From assembly GCF_009674485.1 (NCBI RefSeq), contig NZ_WKJJ01000001.1, forward strand, positions 584,185 to 648,184: a stretch of DNA of 64,000 bases, in the 5' to 3' direction. Origin of the DNA: Pseudoduganella rivuli (GTDB lineage: Bacteria; Pseudomonadota; Gammaproteobacteria; Burkholderiales; Burkholderiaceae_D). Position numbers and translations under genes: made by a program. Below, piece after piece: positions 45,201-58,252 of this stretch; the stretch's first letter is position 1, and every line of letters begins with the position of its first letter. Under the pieces are notes generated by a model. That model did not search any database, was not told the DNA's origin, and saw only the letters and a list, made by a program, of their open reading frames with translations.

Positions 45201-46067
45201 CACGATCCTCAAGACAATACTGGGCTGCCACTTGAGATTGAACCGTTCTTCTCGAAACTTGCCGACACCTCATTTCCACAATTTAGGCACGGCCGCGTCA
45301 TCCTGGCCTCAAGGCTGATTGCCCTTTACCGGGTGGATCAAGCATGGACAGTTAGACATCTGTTGCCTAACTTTGACTGGGAATTGGATAAGGAAGAGGC
45401 CCGGGCTGCCTGGTCAGGTTTCATGTGGTCGGCAAGGCTCTACGCGCCCTTGCTGGCCGCGTTCAAGAAACAACTACTTGCCACCACAAAGCATTTTGCG
45501 GAGCTAGGTAAACATCGGCACCGGTTCGCTGCATACATGACATACGCGGCACTCGACCCAATCGAAGACTACTCCACACAGGAGTTTCAGGAGGCCTTGT
45601 GCAGCTTGCCTGAGGATGGGTTACATCAGGTGGTGCAAACGCTGGCGCAAGCTCAAGAAGCAGCAGGCGAGCGCCGCGTGGAATTTTGGCGGAGCCGGTT
45701 GCGACCGTTCTGGCAGCGAATTTGGCCAAAGGATCGGCACTTCACGTCAAGCGAGATCAGCAGCGCACTTGCAAGGATCTGTGTGGCAGCCGGCGATGAA
45801 TTCCCGAATGCCGTCCATACCGTTAGCGATTGGTTTGTCCATACCGAGGGTTGGGGGCACGCCGTCCGAACATTACACAAATCCGGACTCGATACCCGCT
45901 TTCCTGCGGAGTCGCTCGCAATGCTTAGTGCCATCGTAAGTGAAAAAAGCTGGCCGCTGCCCGATCTGCGTGACGCATTACATGCGATCCGTTCTGCAGC
46001 CCCATCGCTCGAAAAAGATGCTGGCTTTGTGCGATTGAACGAATACATGCGGTCACGCGGCACATGA
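42252..46067 (+). CDS. Dsr1-like defence-associated SIR2 protein
   Basis: A 1271-residue protein. The N-terminal 280 residues are a SIR2 NADase domain: VVFFCGAGISYPAGLP (Gly-Ala-Gly at 28-30), LLTTNFDRIFE (about 125-130), VYLHGLQ, and CFVGYSINDPVL (about 213). The remaining 950 residues are helical, Trp-rich and without enzymatic motifs, as expected for a phage-sensing region. Length and layout fit the Dsr1 type (SIR2 plus DUF4020), which kills infected cells by emptying NAD. The gap after gajB is 176 bases. No strong ribosome site is seen. Confidence 0.75.
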   Translation: MQFVANGPDVPEALLQAHEDGRVVFFCGAGISYPAGLPLFKGLVRDIYDRLGLTMHALEQSAFNKDQYDLTLDLLEHRHRGGRLAVRRELANALKPNLRRPGATATHESLLHLARDREGALRLLTTNFDRIFELLAKRLKLPHQTYSAPMLPIPKSSRWDGLVYLHGLQPSKADDAALHRLVVTSGDFGLAYLTERWAARFVTDLFRNYVVCFVGYSINDPVLRYMMDALAADRMLGEQSPQAYAFGACKPGAEATSADDWRAKSVEPILYTTPVNAKGHEDHSALPKTLQAWARTYRAGALGKESIVTAHALTNPSENTQQDDFVGRMLWALSDPRGLAAKCFAEMQPAPPITWLEAFSDKRFRHGDLARFGVPAHATEDEQLRFSLISRPAAYQYAPWMALGGYPRPQSNFDPIMRHLANWITRYLNDPHCLLWLLEQGPAPHPTLAWIISQSLNEQVRHLSNGNDAELESVLAHSPNAIASPVMRTLWEIYLSGRIKHRSNDVDMYDWVERFKREGLTAMLRSQLRELLSPRVEIRKSWRGIAMEEHLGDRGRVKQSIDWELTLVADQVHHQVRELHELQLLAPALPTLIVDLQQLLSEALHLMVELGDANAYSDRSYWDLPSVSAHDQNSDFRTWVVMIELLRDAWIEIGKVDVTRATGIAQEWFKQPFACFKRLALFAASHDHVIVPSEWVGWLLSDNRRWLWVAETMRECMRLLVLQGAKLRLKDQADLESAILEGPPRELFRDDTSADTWSALVTHSTWIHLAKLESSGLILGTSAKQRLNQLSAENPHFRLASDQSDEFSHWSGSTWDGIDKLYREPNPAPATRQRLIDWLRQQLDTDSTSYETSWPERCRTRLYRCTSALKLLAEENVWPSMHWREALQAWSDDTLAFRSWNYLSAVMLSMPDATIAVIARAAARWLRGAAASIEPGNASLLTLCARVLAVAHENTFDQDEPLNQAINHPVGQVTEALVTYWFKHDPQDNTGLPLEIEPFFSKLADTSFPQFRHGRVILASRLIALYRVDQAWTVRHLLPNFDWELDKEEARAAWSGFMWSARLYAPLLAAFKKQLLATTKHFAELGKHRHRFAAYMTYAALDPIEDYSTQEFQEALCSLPEDGLHQVVQTLAQAQEAAGERRVEFWRSRLRPFWQRIWPKDRHFTSSEISSALARICVAAGDEFPNAVHTVSDWFVHTEGWGHAVRTLHKSGLDTRFPAESLAMLSAIVSEKSWPLPDLRDALHAIRSAAPSLEKDAGFVRLNEYMRSRGT

Positions 46068-46127
46068 CATCCGTAACAGTTAATTTTGCTACCGGTACAA
46101 GCCAACGAAAATCTGAAGGAGGAAGAC

Positions 46128-47906
46128 TTGGAACATAATCATTTGCCTTCAATAGCCATCCCCGATCGCCCGATAGCGCTCGCGTTGTCCGGTGGCGGCA
46201 AGCGGGCAGCACTGTTCCAATGTGGCGGCTTAATGGCATTGGCCGCGCTGGAGCGGCTGCGCGACGTCAAGCTGGTCTCTTCCATATCGGGCGGGTCACT
46301 TGCAGCCCTAGCGCTTAAACGCGTCTTGGCCCTGGAAGCACAACGCGGACAGGACAAGCCCGGCGAATTGCATCTCGGCTGGGGTATTTATGAGTTCCTG
46401 GCAAAGAAAATCGCATCGCACGACTTCAGGACCGAAGCCACGTTTGGTCTGAAGCATGCAGCAATGTCGCTCGCCGAAGGGCAACTGCGTATTACAGAAT
46501 CGATCGCGCAGCAAATTGATCAGCACCTCGGACAAGACAACATCGACACCGGTGGCCCGATAACACTGTTGGGCGCTTGCAAAGTTGACACCAAAGAGCT
46601 AGAGGCCATTCCACTGTGTACGGCCAATGCCAGCAGGGCTGTCGCGGCTGCCATGGCGTTGCCCGGCCTTGTCGATGCGATTGCCGTTGCCGACCACGGG
46701 GTTCTGGTGGACGGCGGCCTCGCCGACAAAACCGGCCTCCAGTTGTTACAGGAATATGGTTGGCAGGATGACGTGGTTCTGCTGGATGCTTCGACACGCC
46801 TGAATACACTCACCAGCACACGCCTCAGTGCGTTGACATCCGCCGTGGCCATCATGGAAGCCGATAGCGAGGCAAAACGCCCGCAGTTGCTGCAAGTGTT
46901 CGGCACACGACTGTCGGCGATCAGCCTGCGGGATGCGAACACGCCAGGAGTACGGGCAGAGTTCCTGGGACGCCTCGCCGCGATCCGCACCGACCTTGAT
47001 CACTTCAGCCCATTGGAAACAGACTCTCTGGTCATCGCGGGCTTTATTGCCACCTGCGTGAAGTTTGGCGATACGCCAGCCGACGCTTTTTCCCGCCTTG
47101 AACGTTATGGTACTTTTTCGCCCTGTTTCAAGGATAACGCTGAAACCCTGGGCCGTGCGGTTAGAACCGACGGCCAGCATAAAACCAAGAATGCGGTATG
47201 GTACCGTTTGGATATACTGCTCAAAAAAGGGAAACGAAGTGCCCTGCGCGACCTCTTTAGCGGTCATCCCTATCTCAGGCTGACCGGGACATTCAGCGCG
47301 ATTTTTGCGCCCGCTATCGTCGGTACATGGAGCGTAGCATTCCTTATGGGACTGTTGCTGCTCGGTGCAATGGTTTCAGACTTTTGGGGCGTCAGCCTGG
47401 CGACTGGCACTATCGCAACCGCACTGCTCACCGGACTTGTTGCAACAGGCTGGCTGAAGTACATTGCCACCCACCCACTTGGTATCAAATACAGTCTCTT
47501 CCTGGTATGCACCGCTCCGCTGCTGCTGGTCGTTGCGCAGTCCTGGCATTTTGTGCTGAACTTATTTCGAAGCAGTGAATTGGTCTCCACAATCGCCTAC
47601 CCACTCGGGACGCTTGGCCGGCTTGGGGAACTGATTGATCCGCGCCAGTATCGTGGACCATTTTCCAAGAAGAAGGCCGTGCAAATGGTCGCCACCCTAA
47701 GCCTGGCCGGATTGCTCTGCTTGAATCCATTCGCACTACTTCCGCAATTAGAGACATTACTTCCACTGAATGACGCCCCTGGTTGGCTCATCCCATGGAT
47801 ATCAAACCGATTAAGCCTTTTCACCTTGGCCTGCATTCTTGGCGCGGAGTTGGGCTTCATCTTCTTAAACGGGATTTCACAACTCTTTAAATACGAACCA
47901 AATTGA
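46128..47906 (+). CDS. Membrane-anchored patatin-like phospholipase
   Basis: A 592-residue protein. TTG 46128 is chosen because AAGGAGG ends five bases before it; a TTG at 46086 has none. The patatin domain comes first: oxyanion loop LSGGGKRAALFQ (about 20-31), nucleophile region SSISGGSLAA with Ser54, and DGGLADKTG with Asp195. In the nucleophile elbow the usual first Gly is Ser. Five or six membrane helices fill the C-terminal 200 residues (AIVGTWSVAFLMGLLLLGAM and others). It follows the SIR2 gene by 60 bases, suggesting shared transcription and a membrane-damaging defence role. Confidence 0.78.
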   Translation: MEHNHLPSIAIPDRPIALALSGGGKRAALFQCGGLMALAALERLRDVKLVSSISGGSLAALALKRVLALEAQRGQDKPGELHLGWGIYEFLAKKIASHDFRTEATFGLKHAAMSLAEGQLRITESIAQQIDQHLGQDNIDTGGPITLLGACKVDTKELEAIPLCTANASRAVAAAMALPGLVDAIAVADHGVLVDGGLADKTGLQLLQEYGWQDDVVLLDASTRLNTLTSTRLSALTSAVAIMEADSEAKRPQLLQVFGTRLSAISLRDANTPGVRAEFLGRLAAIRTDLDHFSPLETDSLVIAGFIATCVKFGDTPADAFSRLERYGTFSPCFKDNAETLGRAVRTDGQHKTKNAVWYRLDILLKKGKRSALRDLFSGHPYLRLTGTFSAIFAPAIVGTWSVAFLMGLLLLGAMVSDFWGVSLATGTIATALLTGLVATGWLKYIATHPLGIKYSLFLVCTAPLLLVVAQSWHFVLNLFRSSELVSTIAYPLGTLGRLGELIDPRQYRGPFSKKKAVQMVATLSLAGLLCLNPFALLPQLETLLPLNDAPGWLIPWISNRLSLFTLACILGAELGFIFLNGISQLFKYEPN

Positions 47907-48118
47907 CGCCCCTTTTGCTCATCTGAAAGCCGCATCTTTGGGTAAGCCATGATGGCTGAAGAAGTCGAAGCAGCCGTAATCGACGCGATTGGATTGGAGA
48001 GCCAGCCCCATCTTTACCGAGGGAGGCGGATTCAAAAAACGGCGGTGTATTAACCCTTGGCAAGCGAACTGACGCGTGCATTCGGTGCCATACACGCAAC
48101 ACCGTTAAGCAAGCACGC

Positions 48119-48142
48119 ACTTGTGGGTAGACTTGTGGGTAG
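48119..48142 (+). repeat. Tandem 12-bp repeat near the tRNA-Ser
   Basis: ACTTGTGGGTAG occurs twice head to tail (48119-48130 and 48131-48142), about 65 bases from the tRNA 3' end. Paired short repeats next to a tRNA 3' end are typical of integrase arm-binding sites at the edge of an integrated element. No other function is apparent. The rest of 47907-48206 holds only the terminator. Confidence 0.6.
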
Positions 48143-48169
48143 AAATAAAATATCGAGCCTGAAATAGAA

Positions 48170-48196
48170 AAAAGCCCTTGAAAATCAAGGGCTTTT
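48170..48196 (-). terminator. Terminator of the tRNA-Ser gene
   Basis: Read on the minus strand: AAAAGCCCTTGA, a three-base loop, TCAAGGGCTTTT, then more T. It starts 11 bases after the encoded CCA end of the tRNA. It is a near-perfect 12-bp stem with a U-tract, a standard intrinsic terminator. Confidence 0.85.
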
Positions 48197-48206
48197 CTCA
48201 TAATAC

Positions 48207-48299
48207 TGGCGGAGGCGGTGGGATTCGAACCCACGATACAGGTTTTGCCCGTATGCTTCCTTAGCAGGGAAGTGCCTTCGGCCACTCGGCCACGCCTCC
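48207..48299 (-). tRNA. tRNA-Ser (GCT)
   Basis: The minus strand folds as a class II tRNA. The acceptor stem GGAGGCG pairs with CGCCTCC, followed by discriminator G and an encoded CCA. The D-arm is GGCCGAGTGGCC. The anticodon stem CTTCC/GGAAG encloses loop CTGCTAA with anticodon GCT, there is a long variable arm, and the T-arm reads GGGTTCGAATCCC. Its 3' end points left, toward the mobile element, so it is a candidate integration site. Confidence 0.95.
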
Positions 48300-48473
48300 T
48301 AGTCGATTACTCAACTATCGCCTTCTCTCTGCATTGCTGCGTCGATCAGACGAGCGCTATAGTAATGGCCGACTTGGGATTGGTCAAGGAAACGCACGCA
48401 AATTTTCGAAAATATTTCATGTTTGCTCATAAATCGTGCAACAGGGCATTAACCACCCACTAAGTACCCTGCT

Positions 48474-55266
<6,793 letters not shown>

Positions 55267-55282
55267 ACCCCTTTGTCTCCTT

Positions 55283-55330
55283 GTTGTGATGTGACAACGC
55301 TACCATATCGAAATGAAATATCTTATCGAA
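55283..55330 (-). promoter_or_regulatory. Promoter and LacI-type operator of the DUF2264-GH2-GH35 operon
   Basis: On the minus strand, TTCGAT, a 17-base gap and TATGGT could be -35 and -10. They are followed by AGCGTTGTCACATCACAAC. The 14 bases 55292-55305 (minus TGGTAGCGTTGTCA) fit the LacI/GalR consensus TGNNANCGNTNNCA fully. GTTGT/ACAAC arms at 55283-55298 add dyad symmetry. It closely matches the site before the lacI gene at 61354. Confidence 0.65.
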
Positions 55331-55455
55331 GAACACTGGTGCGTGCCATCCGGGGTCAATCGCTCAAAGCGATGATTTTTGTTAATTAATTCAAGGATAT
55401 GGCGTTTCGTATGCCTACAGCTATTCCAAAAAAACCGGCTGTTATACGAAATTAA

Positions 55456-55475
55456 TATGGTAACGTGCAAACAAA
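55456..55475 (+). promoter_or_regulatory. Shared LacI-type site upstream of GH105
   Basis: The 19 bases 55457-55475 (ATGGTAACGTGCAAACAAA) recur without change on the minus strand at 61186-61204 before the TonB receptor gene, at the same distance (42-45 bases) from the start codon. The left half, TGGTAACG, fits a LacI/GalR half-site; the right half is degenerate. TATGGT at 55456 may be the -10 box. Confidence 0.65.
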
Positions 55476-55517
55476 CATGGGTAAGCTGGCGCTCATTGCA
55501 CTCCACGATATCCACTT

Positions 55518-56696
55518 ATGACCCCTACTTTGCTACCCGGTTTTTCCCGCAGGCGCGCCATGGCGTGCGCGCTGGCAGGCATGGTTTTGACGCTGTCCGG
55601 CTGCGCGGCGGTTGATACGCCCGCCACCGCCACGCGGCCCGCACTGAACGCGGAAGCGCTGGCTTTGATCGGCCAGGTCAACACGTATTGGCAGCGCACC
55701 ACGCCGGCCGAGGAAACCGCGTTCTGGAATGTGGCGGCCTACCACACGGGCAATATCGAAGCGTACCGCGTGACAGGCAACGAAGCGTACCGGCGCTATT
55801 CGGAGAACTGGGCGGAGCATAACCGGTGGATGGGCGCGCGCTCGAACGACAAGCGCCAGTGGAAGCTGACCTATGGCGAGACCGATGATTTCGTCCTGTT
55901 CGGCGACTGGCAAATCTGCTTCCAGACTTATGTGGACTTGTACAACCTGGACCAGCGCCGCCAGCCGGCGCGCATTGCGCGGGCGCGCGATGTGATGGAA
56001 TACCAGATGGGCACACCGCGCAGCGATTACTGGTGGTGGGCCGATGGCCTGTACATGGTGATGCCGGTGATGACCAAGCTGTATGGCGTGACGGGCGACC
56101 GGCGCTATCTGGACAAGCTGTCCGAATACTTTGCCCATGCGAACAGCATCATGTATGACGGCGACGAACGGCTGTATTACCGCGATGCGCGCTTTGTCTA
56201 TCCGGCCCACAAGAGCGCCAATGGCCGCAAGGATTTCTGGGCGCGGGGCAATGGCTGGGTATTCGCGGGGCTGGCCAAGGTATTGCAGGATTTGCCGGCC
56301 GGCGATCCGCACCGGGCCGAATTCGAGGCGAAATTCAGGGGCATGGCGGCGGCATTGAAGGCGGCGCAGCAGCCGGACGGCTACTGGACGCGCAGCCTGC
56401 TCGATCCGACGCATGCGCCGGGTCCGGAGACGAGCGGCACGGCGTTCTTCATCTATGGCGTCCTGTGGGGCATCAACCACGGCTTGCTGCCGCGCGCGGA
56501 ATACCTGCCGGTGGCGCTGAACGGGTGGCGCTTCCTGCGCACGGTGGCGGTGCAGACCGATGGCAAGGTCGGCTACGTGCAGCCGATCGGCGACCGCGCG
56601 CTGCCGGGACAGGTGGTGGACAGGAATTCGACCGCGCATTTCGGCGTGGGGGCGGTGTTGCTGGCGGCGGCGGAGATGGCGCGGCTGAAGGATTGA
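55518..56696 (+). CDS. GH105 unsaturated uronyl hydrolase, lipoprotein
   Basis: A 392-residue alpha-barrel enzyme of family GH105 (YteR/RhiN-like). It removes the unsaturated uronic acid that polysaccharide lyases leave at a non-reducing end. The N-terminus is a lipoprotein signal (MACALAGMVLTLSGCAA). Family motifs are TETDD-like YGETDDFVLFGDWQ, DYWWWADGLYMVMPVM with its catalytic Asp, KDFWARGNGWVFAGLAKVL, and PETSGTAFFIYGVLWGIN. The start is ATG 55518 with only a weak ribosome site. It is divergent from the DUF2264 operon and has its own copy of the 19-base operator. Confidence 0.9.
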   Translation: MTPTLLPGFSRRRAMACALAGMVLTLSGCAAVDTPATATRPALNAEALALIGQVNTYWQRTTPAEETAFWNVAAYHTGNIEAYRVTGNEAYRRYSENWAEHNRWMGARSNDKRQWKLTYGETDDFVLFGDWQICFQTYVDLYNLDQRRQPARIARARDVMEYQMGTPRSDYWWWADGLYMVMPVMTKLYGVTGDRRYLDKLSEYFAHANSIMYDGDERLYYRDARFVYPAHKSANGRKDFWARGNGWVFAGLAKVLQDLPAGDPHRAEFEAKFRGMAAALKAAQQPDGYWTRSLLDPTHAPGPETSGTAFFIYGVLWGINHGLLPRAEYLPVALNGWRFLRTVAVQTDGKVGYVQPIGDRALPGQVVDRNSTAHFGVGAVLLAAAEMARLKD

Positions 56697-56835
56697 CAGG
56701 CTTCTTGTGGAACGGGGACTTGATACGTCTCCCTTTTTGCCGGAGGGTGGGCAACCACCTCCGGTATTTTTTTATAGAAATTTGGTGCCTGGCCCCTTTT
56801 GTACTATCGTTCGCATTTCGCGCATTAGGGACCGG

Positions 56836-58155
56836 CTATGGGGGTGTCCATTCGAGGACGCGCACCATTGATGGGGCTGCCTTTATCAGGCCTTCGCCAT
56901 CAACCTGGCGCACGGTTTGGATGAAAAGATTTAATTCACCCTTGCGCCAACGCTCGGTATCGAACGATGGCTCCCAGGCGCCGACGGAATCCGCAGTGAG
57001 ATCCTGGATGCGCCAGCCTGGCCGGGTGAAATCGGGGATATCCACAACCGAGACCTTGCCGCCCCGCTCTTCGTCGCGGAAAACCAGCAGCGCGGCAGGC
57101 TTGCCGTCACGCTCGCGCACCATGATTTGCGGGCGGGCGATGGGGATGGCCTTGGTGCCCATGCCGCTCAGCGAAAACGGCGTGGTGCGGAATGGCAGGT
57201 CGAACTGGCGCCATGCGCCGCCTGCGCGGTACAGCACGTGGTATTGCGGCACGGTTTCCCCTGCCGCGCGCCAATAGCTGGCGATATACGGATTGCCTGC
57301 GCGGTCCGCCGCCATCGACGTCTGGTTGATTAATTCACTGCCTTGCGGGATGCGCGCCGCATATTCCGCACTGGCGGCCGTCACCGGCAGTGAATAAGAG
57401 ACACCATCGGAACGCTGCCACGTCACACCGCCATCGACCGAACGCGCATAAGCCATGTCGTGGTTGCTCGCGACATCCGGCGATTCGCGCCAGACCCAGG
57501 ACAGGTGCACCGTGCCCGTGTCATCGACATATGCCTGCCAGTAGGCATTGCGCCGCCCTTCCCCGCTCAGCAGGTTGTCGTGCAGGCGGGTCCAGGCGCC
57601 CGTCCTGACGTCATAGCGGTTGACCACCAGGTTACCTTTGCCCGATCCGCCGTCGCGGTACAGGAACAGCAAATTCCCGTCCGGCAGGCGATGAAACTCG
57701 GGATAAGACACAGCCTGCTCATCGCGCCCCGTCATCGCCTGTTTTTCCGACAGTTGCAAGGATCCCGGCGCCACCGCGCGCGCATAGCGCAGCGGGTGGT
57801 TGTGGTGGTCCCACGCCATGTGCAGCACGCCCGCGCCATCGGCCATGATGCTGATGCTGTTGTGCGCATCGCGTGCATTGCCCTCATATGGTGTGCGTTG
57901 CAATTCCCAGCGCGTATCGCCCAGTTTGCGCTTGCCCAGCACCACATAGGCATCGTCGTCGTAATAGGCGATGTATTGCGTGTCGCCGTGGGTGGCCAGC
58001 GCATTCTTGCGGAATACCACGGCGTTGACGGAGTTGTTGGCCCAGCCGGGGCCGACATCGACCAGGCGCACCGGGCCACCATCGACCGGCTGCCATGTCG
58101 CGCATCCGGCCACCGCCGCCATCGCCAGCGCGGCAAAAATTTTCTTTAACATCAT
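56836..58155 (-). CDS. BNR-4 repeat lipoprotein, PL24/25/42-like lyase candidate
   Basis: A 439-residue beta-propeller protein of the BNR-4 group. ATG 58155 begins a lipoprotein signal (MMLKKIFAALAMAAVAGCAT). A TTG at 58173 keeps the frame open. The diagnostic segment is RDAHNSISIMADGAGVLHMA followed by WDHHNHPLRYARA. That is the His-rich motif of ulvan lyases (PL24/25) and of rhamnose-glucuronate lyases of similar fold. It should cut at glucuronate, making the unsaturated sugar that GH105 needs. It follows the TonB receptor gene on the same strand, about 100 bases on. Confidence 0.75.
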   Translation of the reverse strand: MMLKKIFAALAMAAVAGCATWQPVDGGPVRLVDVGPGWANNSVNAVVFRKNALATHGDTQYIAYYDDDAYVVLGKRKLGDTRWELQRTPYEGNARDAHNSISIMADGAGVLHMAWDHHNHPLRYARAVAPGSLQLSEKQAMTGRDEQAVSYPEFHRLPDGNLLFLYRDGGSGKGNLVVNRYDVRTGAWTRLHDNLLSGEGRRNAYWQAYVDDTGTVHLSWVWRESPDVASNHDMAYARSVDGGVTWQRSDGVSYSLPVTAASAEYAARIPQGSELINQTSMAADRAGNPYIASYWRAAGETVPQYHVLYRAGGAWRQFDLPFRTTPFSLSGMGTKAIPIARPQIMVRERDGKPAALLVFRDEERGGKVSVVDIPDFTRPGWRIQDLTADSVGAWEPSFDTERWRKGELNLFIQTVRQVDGEGLIKAAPSMVRVLEWTPP

Positions 58156-58216
58156 ACGGATCTTGAAATGCAAAAACGCGGGACCGGCGTATTGCCAAGT
58201 CCCGCAGATGGTCTAT

Positions 58217-58241
58217 GGATCCCCGCCTACGCGGGGATGAC
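58217..58241. repeat. Short palindrome between receptor and lyase genes
   Basis: ATCCCCGC and GCGGGGAT flank CTAC. This resembles the short dispersed palindromes common in betaproteobacteria and could stabilise or attenuate the mRNA between the TonB receptor gene and the lyase gene. There is no T-run. Confidence 0.6.
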
Positions 58242-58252
58242 ATGGCGCCGGA

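Noticed and set aside
47887..48285. Minus-strand frame that begins inside the tRNA-Ser gene
   Set aside because: Its first 30 residues are translated tRNA (IVGSNPTASA), a common artefact. I considered an integrase remnant, but no recombinase motif follows.
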